From NCBI GenBank assembly GCA_905250125.1, contig CAJNOL010000295.1, forward strand, positions 62,001 through 126,000: DNA of 64,000 bases. Direction: 5' to 3'. The stretch comes from Rotaria sordida. Its lineage: Eukaryota > Rotifera > Eurotatoria > Philodinida > Philodinidae. The notes beneath the pieces were generated by a model, which searched no databases, was not told where the DNA came from, and saw only the letters and a program-made list of their open reading frames with translations. Each line of letters starts with the position of its first letter. The first letter of the stretch is position 1. Below are positions 35,512 to 47,229 of the stretch, piece by piece. Made by a program: the position numbers and the translations under genes.

Positions 35512-38356
35512 ATGAGTTTAACATTAATGAATCGTTTTCGCCTTTCAAATTTAATTAGAAATCAAACTACTCTAAATCTATTTCGATATACTAGCATTAA
35601 TGCATCATCATCAAAGACAGTTGATGAAACGAAATTAAATGATATTTTAAAAAAACGTTTTTCGAATGCTCGTCTTATTGATGTTAAAGATACTTCAGGT
35701 AAATGTATAATTTATTTTATTAACAAAAAAAAAAAAACTTTACATACTGAATTGTAGGGGAAATTCACAATGATAAATAGAATCAGAGGAGATACATAGT
35801 TTCTTAAAGTTATAGCCTCAAGAGATTCGATTGAGCAATAAAAATATGGTGACAGTGCAGTCCATCCAAATCCGACCGAATTAAGGTTCGGGACTAACCC
35901 GACTGGATCTAGTTGAAAGATAAGTTTGGATATTTCAATATGTAGTTTGTGAGAACTGAATAATAATCTAGATTTATAATATGTAGTAGTAGCGTAACCA
36001 GAAAAAGTCGAATGATTGAGTTGCACCCTAACAACTTTTAATAAAGTCATGCAAGGCAATGCAATGTTTCTTTTTCATAGAGAAAGAATACAACAATGTA
36101 TTTATCTTTACAAACAGGTTTTTTAAATGATGTATCATTTTATTTAGTAAAAAAAAATCAAAATATTTACTTCAATAAAATTCTACTATTTCTGTGCGAA
36201 TTACCGAAATCATCCATGAGTTTTCCGAAATGATATTACAACCGTGCTTCACTGTTAAAATCCATATATCGCTCAATCTAATATCAGACATTATACTGCA
36301 TGTCATTGTTTTAATCGTTTATATCTTACGAAACGTTTTCTCACATGCAGTAGATGAAATCGGTATAGTCATAGCAGCAATAATAGGAAACATTGTTGTT
36401 GAAAGTGCCTGCTTATATAGTAATAATTCAACATAAACATCAACAATGCTTCTTAATTTTAGGATGTAGGTGTAGTTGTTAAACTGCTCTTAACTCACAT
36501 CCTTTCTTTCTTTCTTTTTTAAGAAGATAAGCTGAAAAATGACTCAATAGCATCACGCTCGGGTTCTTTATCAGTGAGTGGCATTTTAGCAATAACTTTA
36601 TCTTATTTAATAGAATCACGAAATTGTTTGTGTATTTTGCTTGTAGCATTCATCAGGAGATAAATCTTTGTTAAAAAAAAAAAAAAAATGATAATCCATC
36701 AATAATCATTATTGCAATAGACGTCTCTCTATCACGAGAAATAAATTATGATTGAGTATGTATCCAATCGGTGATCCACCTAGTAGGAACTGATAATGGA
36801 GGTAGTTGTGTTGTCAGTTAATAAGATTAGATAGATTCAAGTTGAATTAAATGTCTCATCGCCAAAACAAAAAAATTTCAAAATATGAGCTGCTAATGAT
36901 ATGTATAGATCGAGATATTCGAATTTTAAGGTAAGGTATCTACAAGTCACAATTTCAATAGAATATCGTTTTTTTTTCCTTTTTCATGATGATTGACAAG
37001 ATCTCGTTGAGTTGCATAAGCAACTGTGTATTTCAAACTTGAAAAAAAAAAACAATTTTACGAAAACCAGAGATTTGTGTGTTTTCCCCTATATTTGAAA
37101 GTAATAGTATCTTGAACTTTTCGTAAAATTGTTTTTCTTTTTTTTAATTTTGAAACACATTTTCTTATACAATCCGATAAGCTTTATCCAATAATCACAA
37201 AAAAAAAAGAAAGAATAAATTTTGCTGAAATTGTGAATTGTTGGCACCTTACATACATTGTAAATACCTTGAAATGCGAACATTTCAGTTCGTGCACGAC
37301 ATTAACAGCTCATATTTCAAATTCCTGAGTTTGTCGGCGAGACACTTAATCTGATTCGAAGATGTCTAATCTTATTAATACACAGCATACATACTTTCAT
37401 TGTCAGAAAGAATATGTAAATGTCATGCGTTCTGTTGTAAAACCTAATTGCTTTTTATAGATCGTCGGTAGTTGGGCTCAGTCCAACCTAGTCCTACCCT
37501 GATTACGCCAATAATATGTAGTATTTAAGCTAGAAGAATATTTTAATAACCTCAATAGATACAAAAACAAATAAGATGATAAGTAACATCAATTAAAAAT
37601 AAATGAGAATTAAATAATTGATATCAATTTCATTAGTTAGACAAGATCCGTTATTTATTTATTTTAAACTTTATGCAAAAAGATTTATATTACGATGAAA
37701 GTAAAAACAAATATTTCGCTTCGATGTAAATGAATCAGCTATGTTTAATTTTAAAAAATATGAAAAAAAAAAACTTAGATTTTTTCTAATGCTCAAAAGT
37801 ATTTTAAGTGTGTTCGGATCGATTTCCAGTTAGATGAAGTCATCAGTCGAAACACAAGATTTATTATTATTTTTATAGATAAAAAACCTCATTTTACCAG
37901 GATAGAATAGCATATCGAAAAAAGAGCTTATTATAAATACATCTAATCTAATCATATAATTCTTTTGCATAAAAGAAAAAAAAATAAGTCACTATATCTA
38001 TAATCTTTTCATAAATTCGGTATTAACGAGAATTGCAAACTTCATATCGACTATATAATAAAGATAATTTTAAAAAATTAATAATCAAAAATAATTTTTC
38101 TTTAATAATTAAAAAAAAAACTAAAGATTTAATTTCATCAGTGACTTTTGTTTCTTTTTCTTCTATTCTACTTGTTTTTCTTTTAGCTGGTTGTGGTGCA
38201 AGTTATGAAGTAATTGTCGTAACTGATGAATTTGCCAATATGCGTATGGTTAACCAACATCGTTTAGTATCTGAAGCACTTAATAAACAATTATCAAATA
38301 TTCATTCGATTCGAATATTTACTGGAACAGATGAAAAAGAATTTCTAGATTCCTGA
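35512..38356 (+). CDS. BOLA3: BolA-like protein 3, mitochondrial
   Basis: Two exons (35512-35698 and 38187-38356) encode 118 residues across a 2488-bp intron. The first exon starts with an Arg/Asn/Leu-rich stretch (MNRFRLSNLIRNQTTLNLFR) typical of a mitochondrial presequence, then KLNDILKKRFSNARLIDVKD. The second exon supplies GCGASYEVIVVTDEF, NQHRLVSEALNKQL and HSIRIFTG, matching the BOLA3 pattern (GGCGAMYEI, VQQHQMVNQAL, MHGLRIFT). The conserved Cys of GCGA and the His of NQH are the residues used to bind or transfer Fe-S clusters with glutaredoxin 5. Known role: late mitochondrial [4Fe-4S] assembly for lipoate synthase and respiratory complexes. The large intron contains a decayed hAT element. 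The 3' end is 86 bp from the convergent LDLa gene. Confidence 0.93.
35976..35988 (+). repeat. Left flanking direct repeat of the hAT remnant
   Basis: ATAATATGTAGTA here recurs exactly at 37511-37523, just outside the opposite terminal repeat. It is longer than the 8-bp duplication normal for hAT insertions. Confidence 0.7.
36240..36440 (-). pseudogene. hAT transposase C-terminal (dimerisation) domain remnant
   Basis: Read on the minus strand in one frame, this stretch shows the proline/SS/ACE core of the hAT dimerisation domain followed by the IKT and RLSDI segments, with one in-frame TAA between the two halves. No start codon, BED zinc finger or DDE region was recognised, so only the 3' coding end remains. 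Confidence 0.82.
36790..37406. repeat. Long imperfect palindrome (foldback) inside the hAT element
   Basis: The left arm (36790-37066) and right arm (37117-37406) are reverse complements along nearly their whole length with a 50-bp loop. Paired blocks include CTGATAATGGAGGT with CTGACAATGAAAGT, TAATAAGATTAG in both, AAATATGAGCTGCTAATG with AAATATGAGCTGTTAATG, and CAATTTTACGAAAA in both. Point differences and small gaps show age. It may be a nested foldback element or an internal rearrangement of the transposon. Confidence 0.82.
37511..37523 (+). repeat. Right flanking direct repeat of the hAT remnant
   Basis: Exact second copy of ATAATATGTAGTA, directly adjoining the right terminal repeat. 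Confidence 0.7.
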
Positions 38357-38442
38357 TATACAGATATTCTGAATTTTTCTTTCTTTTTTTTTTTTTATAT
38401 CAACAAATAAAAAACTAATCTTTGTGTTTTCCGTATCAGTTA

Positions 38443-39296
38443 TCATAATGCATGCTCATAATATGTTCTTGTCATTGGATATTTATGAGCATTTTCATAT
38501 GGAGGTGGTGCATAACATTCTTCGTAGATATGACTAGATAATGTATCTGTTTCAGTTCTATGATGTAGAATAGATAAATATGATGGTGGTAGAGGTGGAG
38601 CACTAGGAATATCTAATGTCTACAATAAAAAAGAAAAAAAAAAGAAATCATGAAAAATAGAAAAGAAAGAAAAGACTTGTTACTTTAGCTGGAGATCTAA
38701 TTATTCGTCGTTGATGTATACGAATAAAATATTTGATTAATATGAAAATACCGGTAATAACAAGAAGGATAACAATCGTAGCTATTGCAACAGCTGAGTA
38801 ATTTAAAAAAAAACAATATTTAGGAAATTCACAATATTAAAACAAAGTCTATATACCAATATAGAAATTTAAATTCTTGAGCAATTGATACGGTGAATAA
38901 TTGTCGTCTAAGATAAAGAACAAAAAAATAAAATCAAAAAATTATTTTTTTACATCAAAAATTGATTAACTTTACAATTTTGTCGGATATTATTACATGC
39001 ACGACGATCTTGTATTGTTTGACAAGGTACATAATGAAGCATATTACAAGCTAAATCACATCGTATGTCATCTTCAGGTGGACATGAATAGAGATTATTG
39101 ATACAAAGTTCTATGTAAAAATCAAGGATTCAAATAAAAGAATAAATATATATATATATATAATTAGTTTAAACTTACTACAAAAATGTCCTTCTTCATC
39201 AAAACGATCATGACAATCAATAATTCCATCACAAAATTGTGACCAACGTAATGTACGATTTCCACCATCACATGTATGACCATTTGATGATATCAT
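38443..39296 (-). CDS. Single-pass membrane protein with LDLa module and PPPY tail (LDLRAD-like)
   Basis: Five minus-strand exons (39179-39296, 38976-39110, 38857-38907, 38684-38793, 38443-38619) give 196 residues from the first in-frame ATG. The start contains an LDL-receptor class A module: CDGGNRTLRWSQFCDGIIDC followed by HDRFDEEGHFC, with its acidic Ca-binding pattern. A Cys-rich stretch follows (CINNLYSCPPEDD, CNMLHYVPC, RRACNNIRQN). A transmembrane helix (VAIATIVILLVITGIFILI) then precedes a basic stop-transfer stretch. The cytoplasmic tail has LPPSYLS and APPPYENA; PPxY motifs bind WW domains of Nedd4-family ligases, as in vertebrate LDLRAD3, LDLRAD4 and PMEPA1. No signal peptide is visible after the chosen ATG, so an upstream first exon is likely missing from this model. 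Convergent with BOLA3. Confidence 0.75.
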
Positions 39297-39896
39297 TGTG
39301 CTTATCTGTCTTATTCAATACAACATCTGAAGAATTAACTAATACATACTGATTCGTTCCTTTTTTTTTTTTGCTTCTTTCATCGTCTTTTTTTCCTCTA
39401 ACAAAATTCATCTGTTTTTTTCTTTTGTCATGATGTAATTGAGATGCTAAAGCAAGAAGAGAAAGAACAAGTCGGAATGATTTCCTTCTTTCTATTCTTT
39501 GTTGTTAGACGCGTTCTTCTTTTTTTTTTGCTTTCTTCTTCTCCTTTTCGTTCTCTTTTTATATAAGAATAAGAGTTATTAATATAAGCTAAAGCAGTAA
39601 CTATTCTCATACTACTTACTTTGTTACTGTACAAAAAAGATAATGCTCTTACATACTTGCTGTTCGATGTGACAGTTTTCTTTTCCTTCAAGATCAAGAA
39701 AAACAAGTTATTGCAATTAACGTACAGACTAGCACACTCGTTCTTCTTTCTTTCATGTAATTAGAATGTATGCCGGCTGTTACACACGTACTATTACTAT
39801 AACTATCACGGCCATCAACAGACAGCTTGTGTCTATAGATCTATATGGCATTGATGATGATGAGTGAACTTCTGTCAAAATGTCATGTTAGATTTT

Positions 39897-39934
<38 letters not shown>

Positions 39935-41095
39935 CTCATATGGCGTCCAATTAGGTTGTTCATCGGCTGGTTTCGATTTCATTTGCTTGAATGAATAAGT
40001 CCAACCCCGATCCGAATTAACAAATATGATAAGCATTCTTCTATGAATGTCTTAGTCGTCTTCTTCTTTTTTTTCTTGCTCTAATCTGCATGAATAAGAA
40101 AAGACAATAGAAGAACCAATTTTGTTAATTATTTAGGAAAAAAAAAAGAGATGAACGAGAATCACACACACATATAGAAAAAAAATAATAAAAGAAGAAA
40201 TTGTTAATACCCATATATATATATATATAATATATATATTGTTTTTTCGTAAGCTCTCAGGAGCACACATAAACAAGATTAGATGATGCTCGTCATCACA
40301 TAGGCCTCGTATACACAAATGCCCTTCGATCATAAAACAGCTTAGAGAAAGGGAGAGAAGAAAAACACAGTAGATCATCATAGTAGTAAATTTCCTGTGC
40401 GTGCATGTGCATTGATGCAATCAAGATGGCGATGAAGAGAGATCAGTAAAGCTCTAAGAAAAAAAAGATGATAGCTTCAGGCATTTCTTACCTTCTTATC
40501 TATCATATTGAATGAACGGTTGGTTATACATACTTAAAAATCAAGTGACACTCTCTTTACTAGTAACCTATGCACATCAACACCTCACACATAACACCCT
40601 ATGGAAGAAAGATGAAAGACAAGAATGGCCATTATTCATTTTGTGTCCTTGTATTAGGAGTGTGCCTTTTTGAATTATCTTTTTTTTTTCTTTTTTTGCT
40701 TTTTTTTTACTCTCTTCTCGCTCGACTGTCTCTTTTCTTTTATCGCATAGATATAAATGTGTGTGTGTGTGTGTGTTCGCTACCATCGTTGACAAAAGAA
40801 TACGGCGTTGTCGACATGCTTGCTCTCTCGTTTGAATGAAAAGAAAACAACACGAAAAGAATTTTAGAGTAGCAATTCCAATGCTTGTACTAAAACCCCG
40901 TTTTCCGTTCTGTCAACGTCATTGATAATAGATGAAAAGAATTGTTACAATTGCTATTATTCAAATAGAACCGTGTACCCGACTATATAATTAAGCATAT
41001 GTATTTACTACTATTCTAAAGACACTAGTCGTTTCCGTATTTATAAAAAAAAAAAAAAAAAAAGAAAAAAGAAACGTCATTGATTATTTGTCAAG
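39297..41095. other. Intergenic / probable 5' region of the LDLRAD-like gene
   Basis: No recognised coding exon. The region has microsatellites ((TC)n at about 39901-39928, (GT)n near 40757-40774), pyrimidine-rich tracts and a run of about 20 A near 41045. It resembles the region upstream of the SoxD gene. A missing signal-peptide exon of the LDLRAD-like gene could lie here but was not identified. Confidence 0.55.
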
Positions 41096-44000
41096 TCAAA
41101 TCAAATATGCATTTTGATTATTTTCATTGTCAAGCCAATGTAAAAATTCATATTGATTAGTAGTTAACCATGTGAAAATTAATGATTGAAATTCAAGAAT
41201 CATTGGATGAGAACTAAAATTTCCTTGTATAGTACTTGTATGAAATAAGAAATCAATAAGTTCATCATTATTTGTTGGCCATTGTTCATTGTCAATTGTT
41301 TTTAATTGTTCAAAATTTTTGATTGATGAATATATAAGAATATTTCGATAGCATGGCCATTTAAATGGTGATGGTGGACATAAATTATTTAAATAAAAAT
41401 CAATCTGTTCTGTTGTTTGAATACCACAAGATAAACCAGTTATAATCGATGATGGAATAAGTTGATATTGAAATTTTTGTTGAATGAAATGAATTAGATC
41501 ATACCAATATTTATTATTTTGTTGTCGAACTGTTTGACAAATAATATTCATAATTATTCGATCAGGATATATAAATAATGATGGTATTTGAAGTTGATTA
41601 AAACTTGTTAACATGTTCGTTTGATTATGATAAATTATTGATTTTGTTGATGACAGATCTAAATTGAATCGTTGATTATTAAAAATAAATTGTATAAGTA
41701 TTTGTGGATCATTTCTATTTGATATTTGTTGTAAACAAATTGAATGATTAATTGAACAACATAATTCTAAAAATATATCATTTATAATTTGTTGATTATA
41801 ATATTTAATATCAATTAATATTTGTCGTGTCCATAATTGATTTAAACAAAATGGATTAAAAATTTTTCGAAGAAAAATAAGAAATTTTTCTTCATATAAA
41901 TTTGATAACATTGATCGATACCATTTAAGAATTTTATTTATAACTAATAAATCATTTTTTGTAAATGATTGTTGAAAAAATAAATTTATTAATTGTAATG
42001 AATATTTAATAGATATTTTATTAGCAAGATTAAATAAAAAACTATCAAATAGAAGTTTAGAAAATATATTTAATTGTTGATGATGAAAAATTTTTATTTC
42101 ATCAATAATATAATTCCATGATGGATAAAAAATATGTATAAATGGATTTAATGGTATTAAAATTGATGAAGAATTTGAAAGTAATTCAAAAAAATTTATT
42201 GATAAAGAAGAATCATTAAGAAAATGATAAATTATTGGATGAATTGATGAAATCGATAATGAACAATTTGAATTAAATTTAAATAGATACATATCAATTA
42301 TTGATGAATTATAGAAAACTATTGGATGACCAGAAATTTTTGACCAAATTAAAAATGAAGATGAATTAGTAAAAAAAATTGATGATAAAATTGATTGATT
42401 GATAAAAGAATTATTTGAATGTTGAATTAATTGTTGTATTCGTGCATGAAATTGTATATCACCAATATATAATCGATATTCAGTTATAAATGCTTCACCT
42501 TTTTCGATTAAAATATTTTCTGATCTAGACATATATATAAAATAGAAATCAATCTTAATTTCTGTAGATTACTAGCAACTCTTTTTTAAATAGTTTATTT
42601 TTATTAACTGATAAGATTTGATTGTATTCATCATATGAAAAAATAATATTCGATATCCATTTATTTCTCGTAAGAAGTGTTAGAATCTATATTTTCATGT
42701 TTCTTTTTTTTGTTACAAAATGTCAAGGTATAATACAAAAATAAGGCAAACCTTATAGATAATAGACGAGCAATTCTATATATAGTCTAATTATTATAGT
42801 TGAGCATAATAATTAGTAAGGATTGCATGTAATTATAAGAAAAAAAATCCGTTTCTATTACTTTAAAAAACCGGAATAAAAAAGAATGGTAATTTGAGAA
42901 TGCTTTCTTTGTTATGAGAGAAAAGAAAATCTGTATGAAACTATAAATCATTAAAATATGAAAGAAATCTTTAAATTTTTGTAATTTAGATTTCTTACTT
43001 AATATCGTTTGATTCTTCAACTAATGTAGGATTACATAATGAATCACGTACAATACTGGACATAAATCGTTCAATTTGTGAATTATTATTTCCAATTGTA
43101 TCATAAGTTTTATGAAATAAATGACTTGCAATACTTCTTGCTAAACTTTGACTAAACCATTTTGTATCTTTATCAAATTGAATTAATATATCAATCCATT
43201 GATAAGCTATTATTAAAAAAATAAATTCACGTTGTTGAATAATTTGTTCAACTGATATATTAATTAATAAAGTATTTTGATCAATAAATACTAAACCAGG
43301 TTTAGAAATAATTTGATCATTTAATTCTAAAACAGTAATTAATGTTAATTTATTTAATGGAAATTTTTGTGAAAAATAAGATTCAAATATTCGAAGTGTA
43401 TTTAATGTATAATTAAATATATAAGAAAATAAATCAATTTCATATGATGAATTAATTGGAAAACATAATTGAAGTATATCAATAGTTTGACATTCATATT
43501 GATGTAATAAAGCAAAAGATATTTGTGAAATATCATATAATGAACTTATTTGATTAACTGGTAAATTAGAAATAATATAATCAGAACTAATTATATTTAT
43601 ATTAAATGTTGTTCGATAATATGAATGAGAAAAATAAGGAAATAAATAATTATTAGTAAATAAAATACGATATTTTGTTGACCATATTTGATGAATAAAA
43701 TTTGATTTTATTGTATTTAATATAATTATATGAATACTAATTGATATTATATAATTTCCTGAATAGAAAATTTTGTTCCATTGATTTTTTTTTTCTATTA
43801 TAATATGATTATTTTTAATTTGAATTTTAATTGGTATTGAAATTTCATTGTGATAAAGAATAATTGAAGATATTTCAATTTCATGATTATTTGATTTAAT
43901 AATTGAAAATTGATAACGATTTTGTGTTAATTGAAAAAACATTTTCATATGACAAATCAAATAATCTACATGATCAATAAATTCAAGATCATAATGTTGA

Positions 44001-44137
44001 GGAATAATATCATCTTGAAAATCATCTATTGTCAATTGAATAGGATGATAAAATAAACTTAGAAATATAATCACACTCAATATAAATCCAACAAGAATAA
44101 GTAAAATAATAAGAATTTTCATATTTCGATTCAACAT
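41096..44137 (-). CDS. M1 aminopeptidase-like protein without catalytic motifs
   Basis: Two exons (42999-44137 and 41096-42524) joined across a 474-bp intron encode 855 residues, near the length of aminopeptidase N. A type II signal anchor (ILIILLILVGFILSVIIFLS) near the N-terminus is followed by an extracellular M1-like fold. HYDLEFIDHVDYLICHMKMF resembles the M1 N-terminal strand pattern. Where active enzymes have the GAMEN motif then WGLITYRE, this protein has SKPGLVFIDQNTLLI (about residue 275). Where they have HELAHQWFGNLVT it has IIAYQWIDILIQF (about 308), lacking both zinc-binding histidines and the glutamate. The C-terminal half resembles an ERAP1-C helical domain. Many NxS/T sites fit a glycosylated ectodomain. 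I infer a non-catalytic cell-surface pseudo-enzyme. It is divergent from the CBM14-EGF gene. Confidence 0.8.
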
Positions 44138-44889
44138 TATATTTGTATTGAATTTGTTTAGTCATTAGAAAACAAAACTTTAGTTTATATAGAGAGATAT
44201 ATTTATCCAAATTTGCGAACATAGTTTATTTTTCGTTTTTCTTATTTCTTTTTTTCAAGATAATGTTCATACAAAGAAAAACAAATAGGTAAGATAAAGT
44301 ATAGCGTTAAGTTAATTAAGAAGATTGATTTGACAGCACAAAAAATTAAAAAAAGAAATCGGATTGTAGTTAATTGTGCAAATCAAACCTACGTGTTGTT
44401 ATTGTTTTGAAAAAAAGAAAAACTTTGTTATGCATTCGTTTATTTATTTTTATTCTTTACCTCTGTCATAATATTGAAAACCACTATACAAAAAGGAAAG
44501 GATTATCAGTGTATCATTTATTCTACTAAAGTAAATATCAACGAACCACTCATACATATATTCACATTCGTCCCTCATCTTTGTCCTCTGATTATTCTTG
44601 TTATTAAGAAATCAAAAAAAAACATAAAAATAGGCAACAAGAAGATTACTCTATCGCCCACATCGCGTCTGACTGAAATCCAACCGCAAGAAAAAATGTG
44701 AAGATAAGGATGATCTTTGCGTGGTGTTAAACTTAAAATATACGCGTATGCACACATGACTAACCTAACTACCACGCATTCATCTTAACTGAGAAAGTCA
44801 TAGCTTTCTTGTGGTTTAAAAAGGATTTGTTTCTTCGATTTTTATCCATTGTATTATTATTTCATTTTTCGAACATACGAAAACGAACA
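44138..44889. promoter_or_regulatory. Divergent promoter region, aminopeptidase-like / CBM14-EGF genes
   Basis: About 750 bp separate the two divergent start codons. No coding exon is recognised, and open frames are short and low-complexity. It presumably holds both promoters, but no defined element was identified. Confidence 0.5.
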
Positions 44890-47229
44890 ATGCTATTCTT
44901 ACATCGATATATTATTTTATGTATACTTGCTACATTAATCATCAATGTTATTGGTCAAAGTAAGTTAATATATAAAAAGAATATTTATTAGAAAAATAAA
45001 AAAATCAAATTTCTTTTGTTTTATGATTTCGTAGACGCATGTCAAGATTTCTCAGCTGATGCAGGAAATTGTACAAAATTTATTCGATGTTTTCAACACT
45101 TACGTATTCGATTTACATGTGCTCCTGGTACAGCATGGGAAGATTCACTTAAAACATGTGTATGGCTAGAACAAGTTGAAGCCTGTCAAAACGTTAAAAA
45201 ACAACGTCAACTGGGTAATTATTTGTTTTTTTTTACAATAACTAACATTCAAAAAAATAAAATAAAATAGATACAACTAGTGATATGATTACATATGATG
45301 CTGATATAAATGCTCTTAATGATATTCCTGTTGGTCAAACATTAGCTGAAGCACGAGCACTTGGACCAATTGTTACACCAAGACAATATCGATGTTCATT
45401 TTGTAGAACTGGTCTTTGTGGTATTGTTGTTAATACAATTCAATGTTTTTGTGGTAATGTTCAATGTCCACCAGCAACAACAACAACAACAACAACACGT
45501 ATGAAATTTGTATTTTCATTTGAAACGGAATCTATTTATTTTCATATTTTAGCTCAACCACGAAATCCATGTTCTGATAGTCCATGTAAGTAATTAAAAA
45601 TTTCTTATTCTAAATAAAAGAAAAACAAAAAAAAAATCTTGATTAGGTTTGAATGGTGGTCAATGTGTTCCACTAGGAACAGGATTTATTTGTCATTGTC
45701 CAGAAACATTTACTGGTAATCGTTGTGAAGCACCAGGTATAATTTATTTATTTTTTTTTTGTTATTTATCTATGCAATATTTTTCTATTAGCTCCTACAC
45801 CTTGCCAACCAAATCCCTGCCAGAATGGCGGAACATGTGTGCCACAAGGTACATCATTTTATTGTCAATGCCCATCAACATTTACTGGTTATTGTTGTGA
45901 AAATCGTGTAACTACAACAACACCATTTAATCCATGTGCTCAATCAGCTTGTCAAAATGGTGGTCAATGTATTCCAGCAGGCAATTGTAAGCTCATTATT
46001 ATTGATGGATTAAAAAAAAAAACAAATAAGATTTTCTTTATTTTGTTTTGTTTTTTTTATAGCATATGTTTGTCAATGTCCAAATGGTTTTTATGGTACT
46101 CGATGTGAATGTCGTAATTATTGTATACCTAATCCATGCGTTAATAATGGTCTCTGCACACAAACAACATCTGGTTACATTTGTTCATGTACATTTCCAT
46201 ACACTGGTACTAATTGTCAACAAGGTAAGTTACTTTTTCAGATATTTTTACTCATTTATTCTATTGTTTTCTTTTTCTTTTAGTAATAACCACAACAACA
46301 ACAACAACTACTACTGTTGCTACACGTCCACCATGTGGTAATGCTTGTGCATGTATTGTAACACCCTGTCCATTTGTTATTGTAACAAATCCATGTGTAC
46401 CAAATCCATGGTTTGTTTCTTTTATTTTCATTGAATTGAAAAAGATTTTCTATGTGTATGTCTGTGTGTATGTATTTTTTTAAATGTATAGTCAAAATAT
46501 GGGTGGATGTGCTGTTCAAAATCGAGCAGCAAGATGTTGGTGTTCAGATGGTTATCAAGGATATTATTGTCAATTTAGTATGTTTTGAAAATTGAATCAA
46601 TATATATATATATCTATTATTGGAAATATTTAGGACGCAGTGCTCGATCATTAATATCAAAAACATGTAATAAGACATGTCTTAATGGTGGTCAATGTTA
46701 TATAGATGAACAAAAAGGTGGTCAACCTCAATGTTCATGTCCAAATGAATATTATGGACCAACATGCGAATATAGTAATTTATTTCTTTTTTTTTTCTTT
46801 TTGTTATTTGAATTTGAAAATTTAATTTGACGTGTCTTTTGTTTTTCTTTTGATTAGTGAATCGACCAAAATCATGTTTACCAAAAAATCCCTGTATGAA
46901 TAATGGTAAATGTATAACAACAAGTGTTGGTTCAGAATGTGTTTGTCGAAAGGGTACATTCGGTGTTTTATGTGAACAAAGTAAGTTTGTGTTTTTTTTT
47001 CTCTCTCAATGAAATTTAAATTTTATTCTGTATTTTAAGTTGAACGATCACTTAAGGAAAAATATTGTCCACTTGATTGTCAAGGTGGTGGTACATGTGT
47101 TTATGTTGGTTCAACAGCAAAATGTCATTGTAAACCAGGTCGAACTGGTCGTTTATGTGAAAAACGTACGTCTTTTATCAAATTCTTTCTTTCTTTTATT
47201 TATTTGAATTTATTTTAGTTTCTGGTTAA
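44890..47229 (+). CDS. Secreted chitin-binding (CBM14) and EGF-repeat protein
   Basis: Thirteen exons (44890-44959, 45035-45214, 45271-45498, 45553-45585, 45647-45736, 45792-45986, 46063-46224, 46284-46410, 46492-46577, 46634-46774, 46858-46980, 47040-47165, 47219-47229) encode 523 residues. A signal peptide (LHRYIILCILATLIINVIGQ) is followed by a peritrophin-A/CBM14 module (residues ~25-75: CQDF...NCTKFIRCFQ...RFTCAPGTAWEDSLKTCVW...C). After a linker and a cysteine motif come Thr-rich spacers and about eight EGF-like modules, e.g. CQPNPCQNGGTCVPQGTSFY and CPSTFTGYCC. Nearly all introns are phase 1, the usual arrangement for shuffled EGF modules. The last exon is tiny (LSG-stop), chosen because its intron has the normal 53-bp length. 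CBM14 binds chitin, so a role in a chitinous structure or mucus is plausible. No transmembrane helix is seen. Confidence 0.85.

Larger units (their letters stand above)
35990..37510 (-). mobile_element. Decayed hAT-superfamily DNA transposon in the BOLA3 intron
   Basis: Terminal inverted repeats are TAGCGTAACCAG (35990-36001) and, on the opposite strand, TGGCGTAATCAG (37499-37510), 10 of 12 matching and typical of hAT ends. The minus strand between about 36240 and 36420 encodes FPIIAAMTIPISSTACEKTF, an interrupting stop, then IKTMTCSIMSDIRLSDIWIL, recognisable as the C-terminal hAT dimerisation domain (IPVSSASCERxFSxL...IKT...RSxMxxxRLxxL). The rest of the transposase is not recognisable. The interior includes a long palindrome at 36790-37406. 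The element is inactive: stops and losses are evident. Confidence 0.82.

Noticed and set aside
35858..35912. Near-palindrome around CCGAATTAAGGTTCGG as a regulatory site
   Set aside because: It lies beside the hAT insertion in intronic sequence. A single short imperfect palindrome is not enough to call an operator or element end.
36194..36436. 80-codon plus-strand frame in the BOLA3 intron
   Set aside because: It is the antisense shadow of the hAT dimerisation-domain remnant, which is recognisable only on the minus strand.
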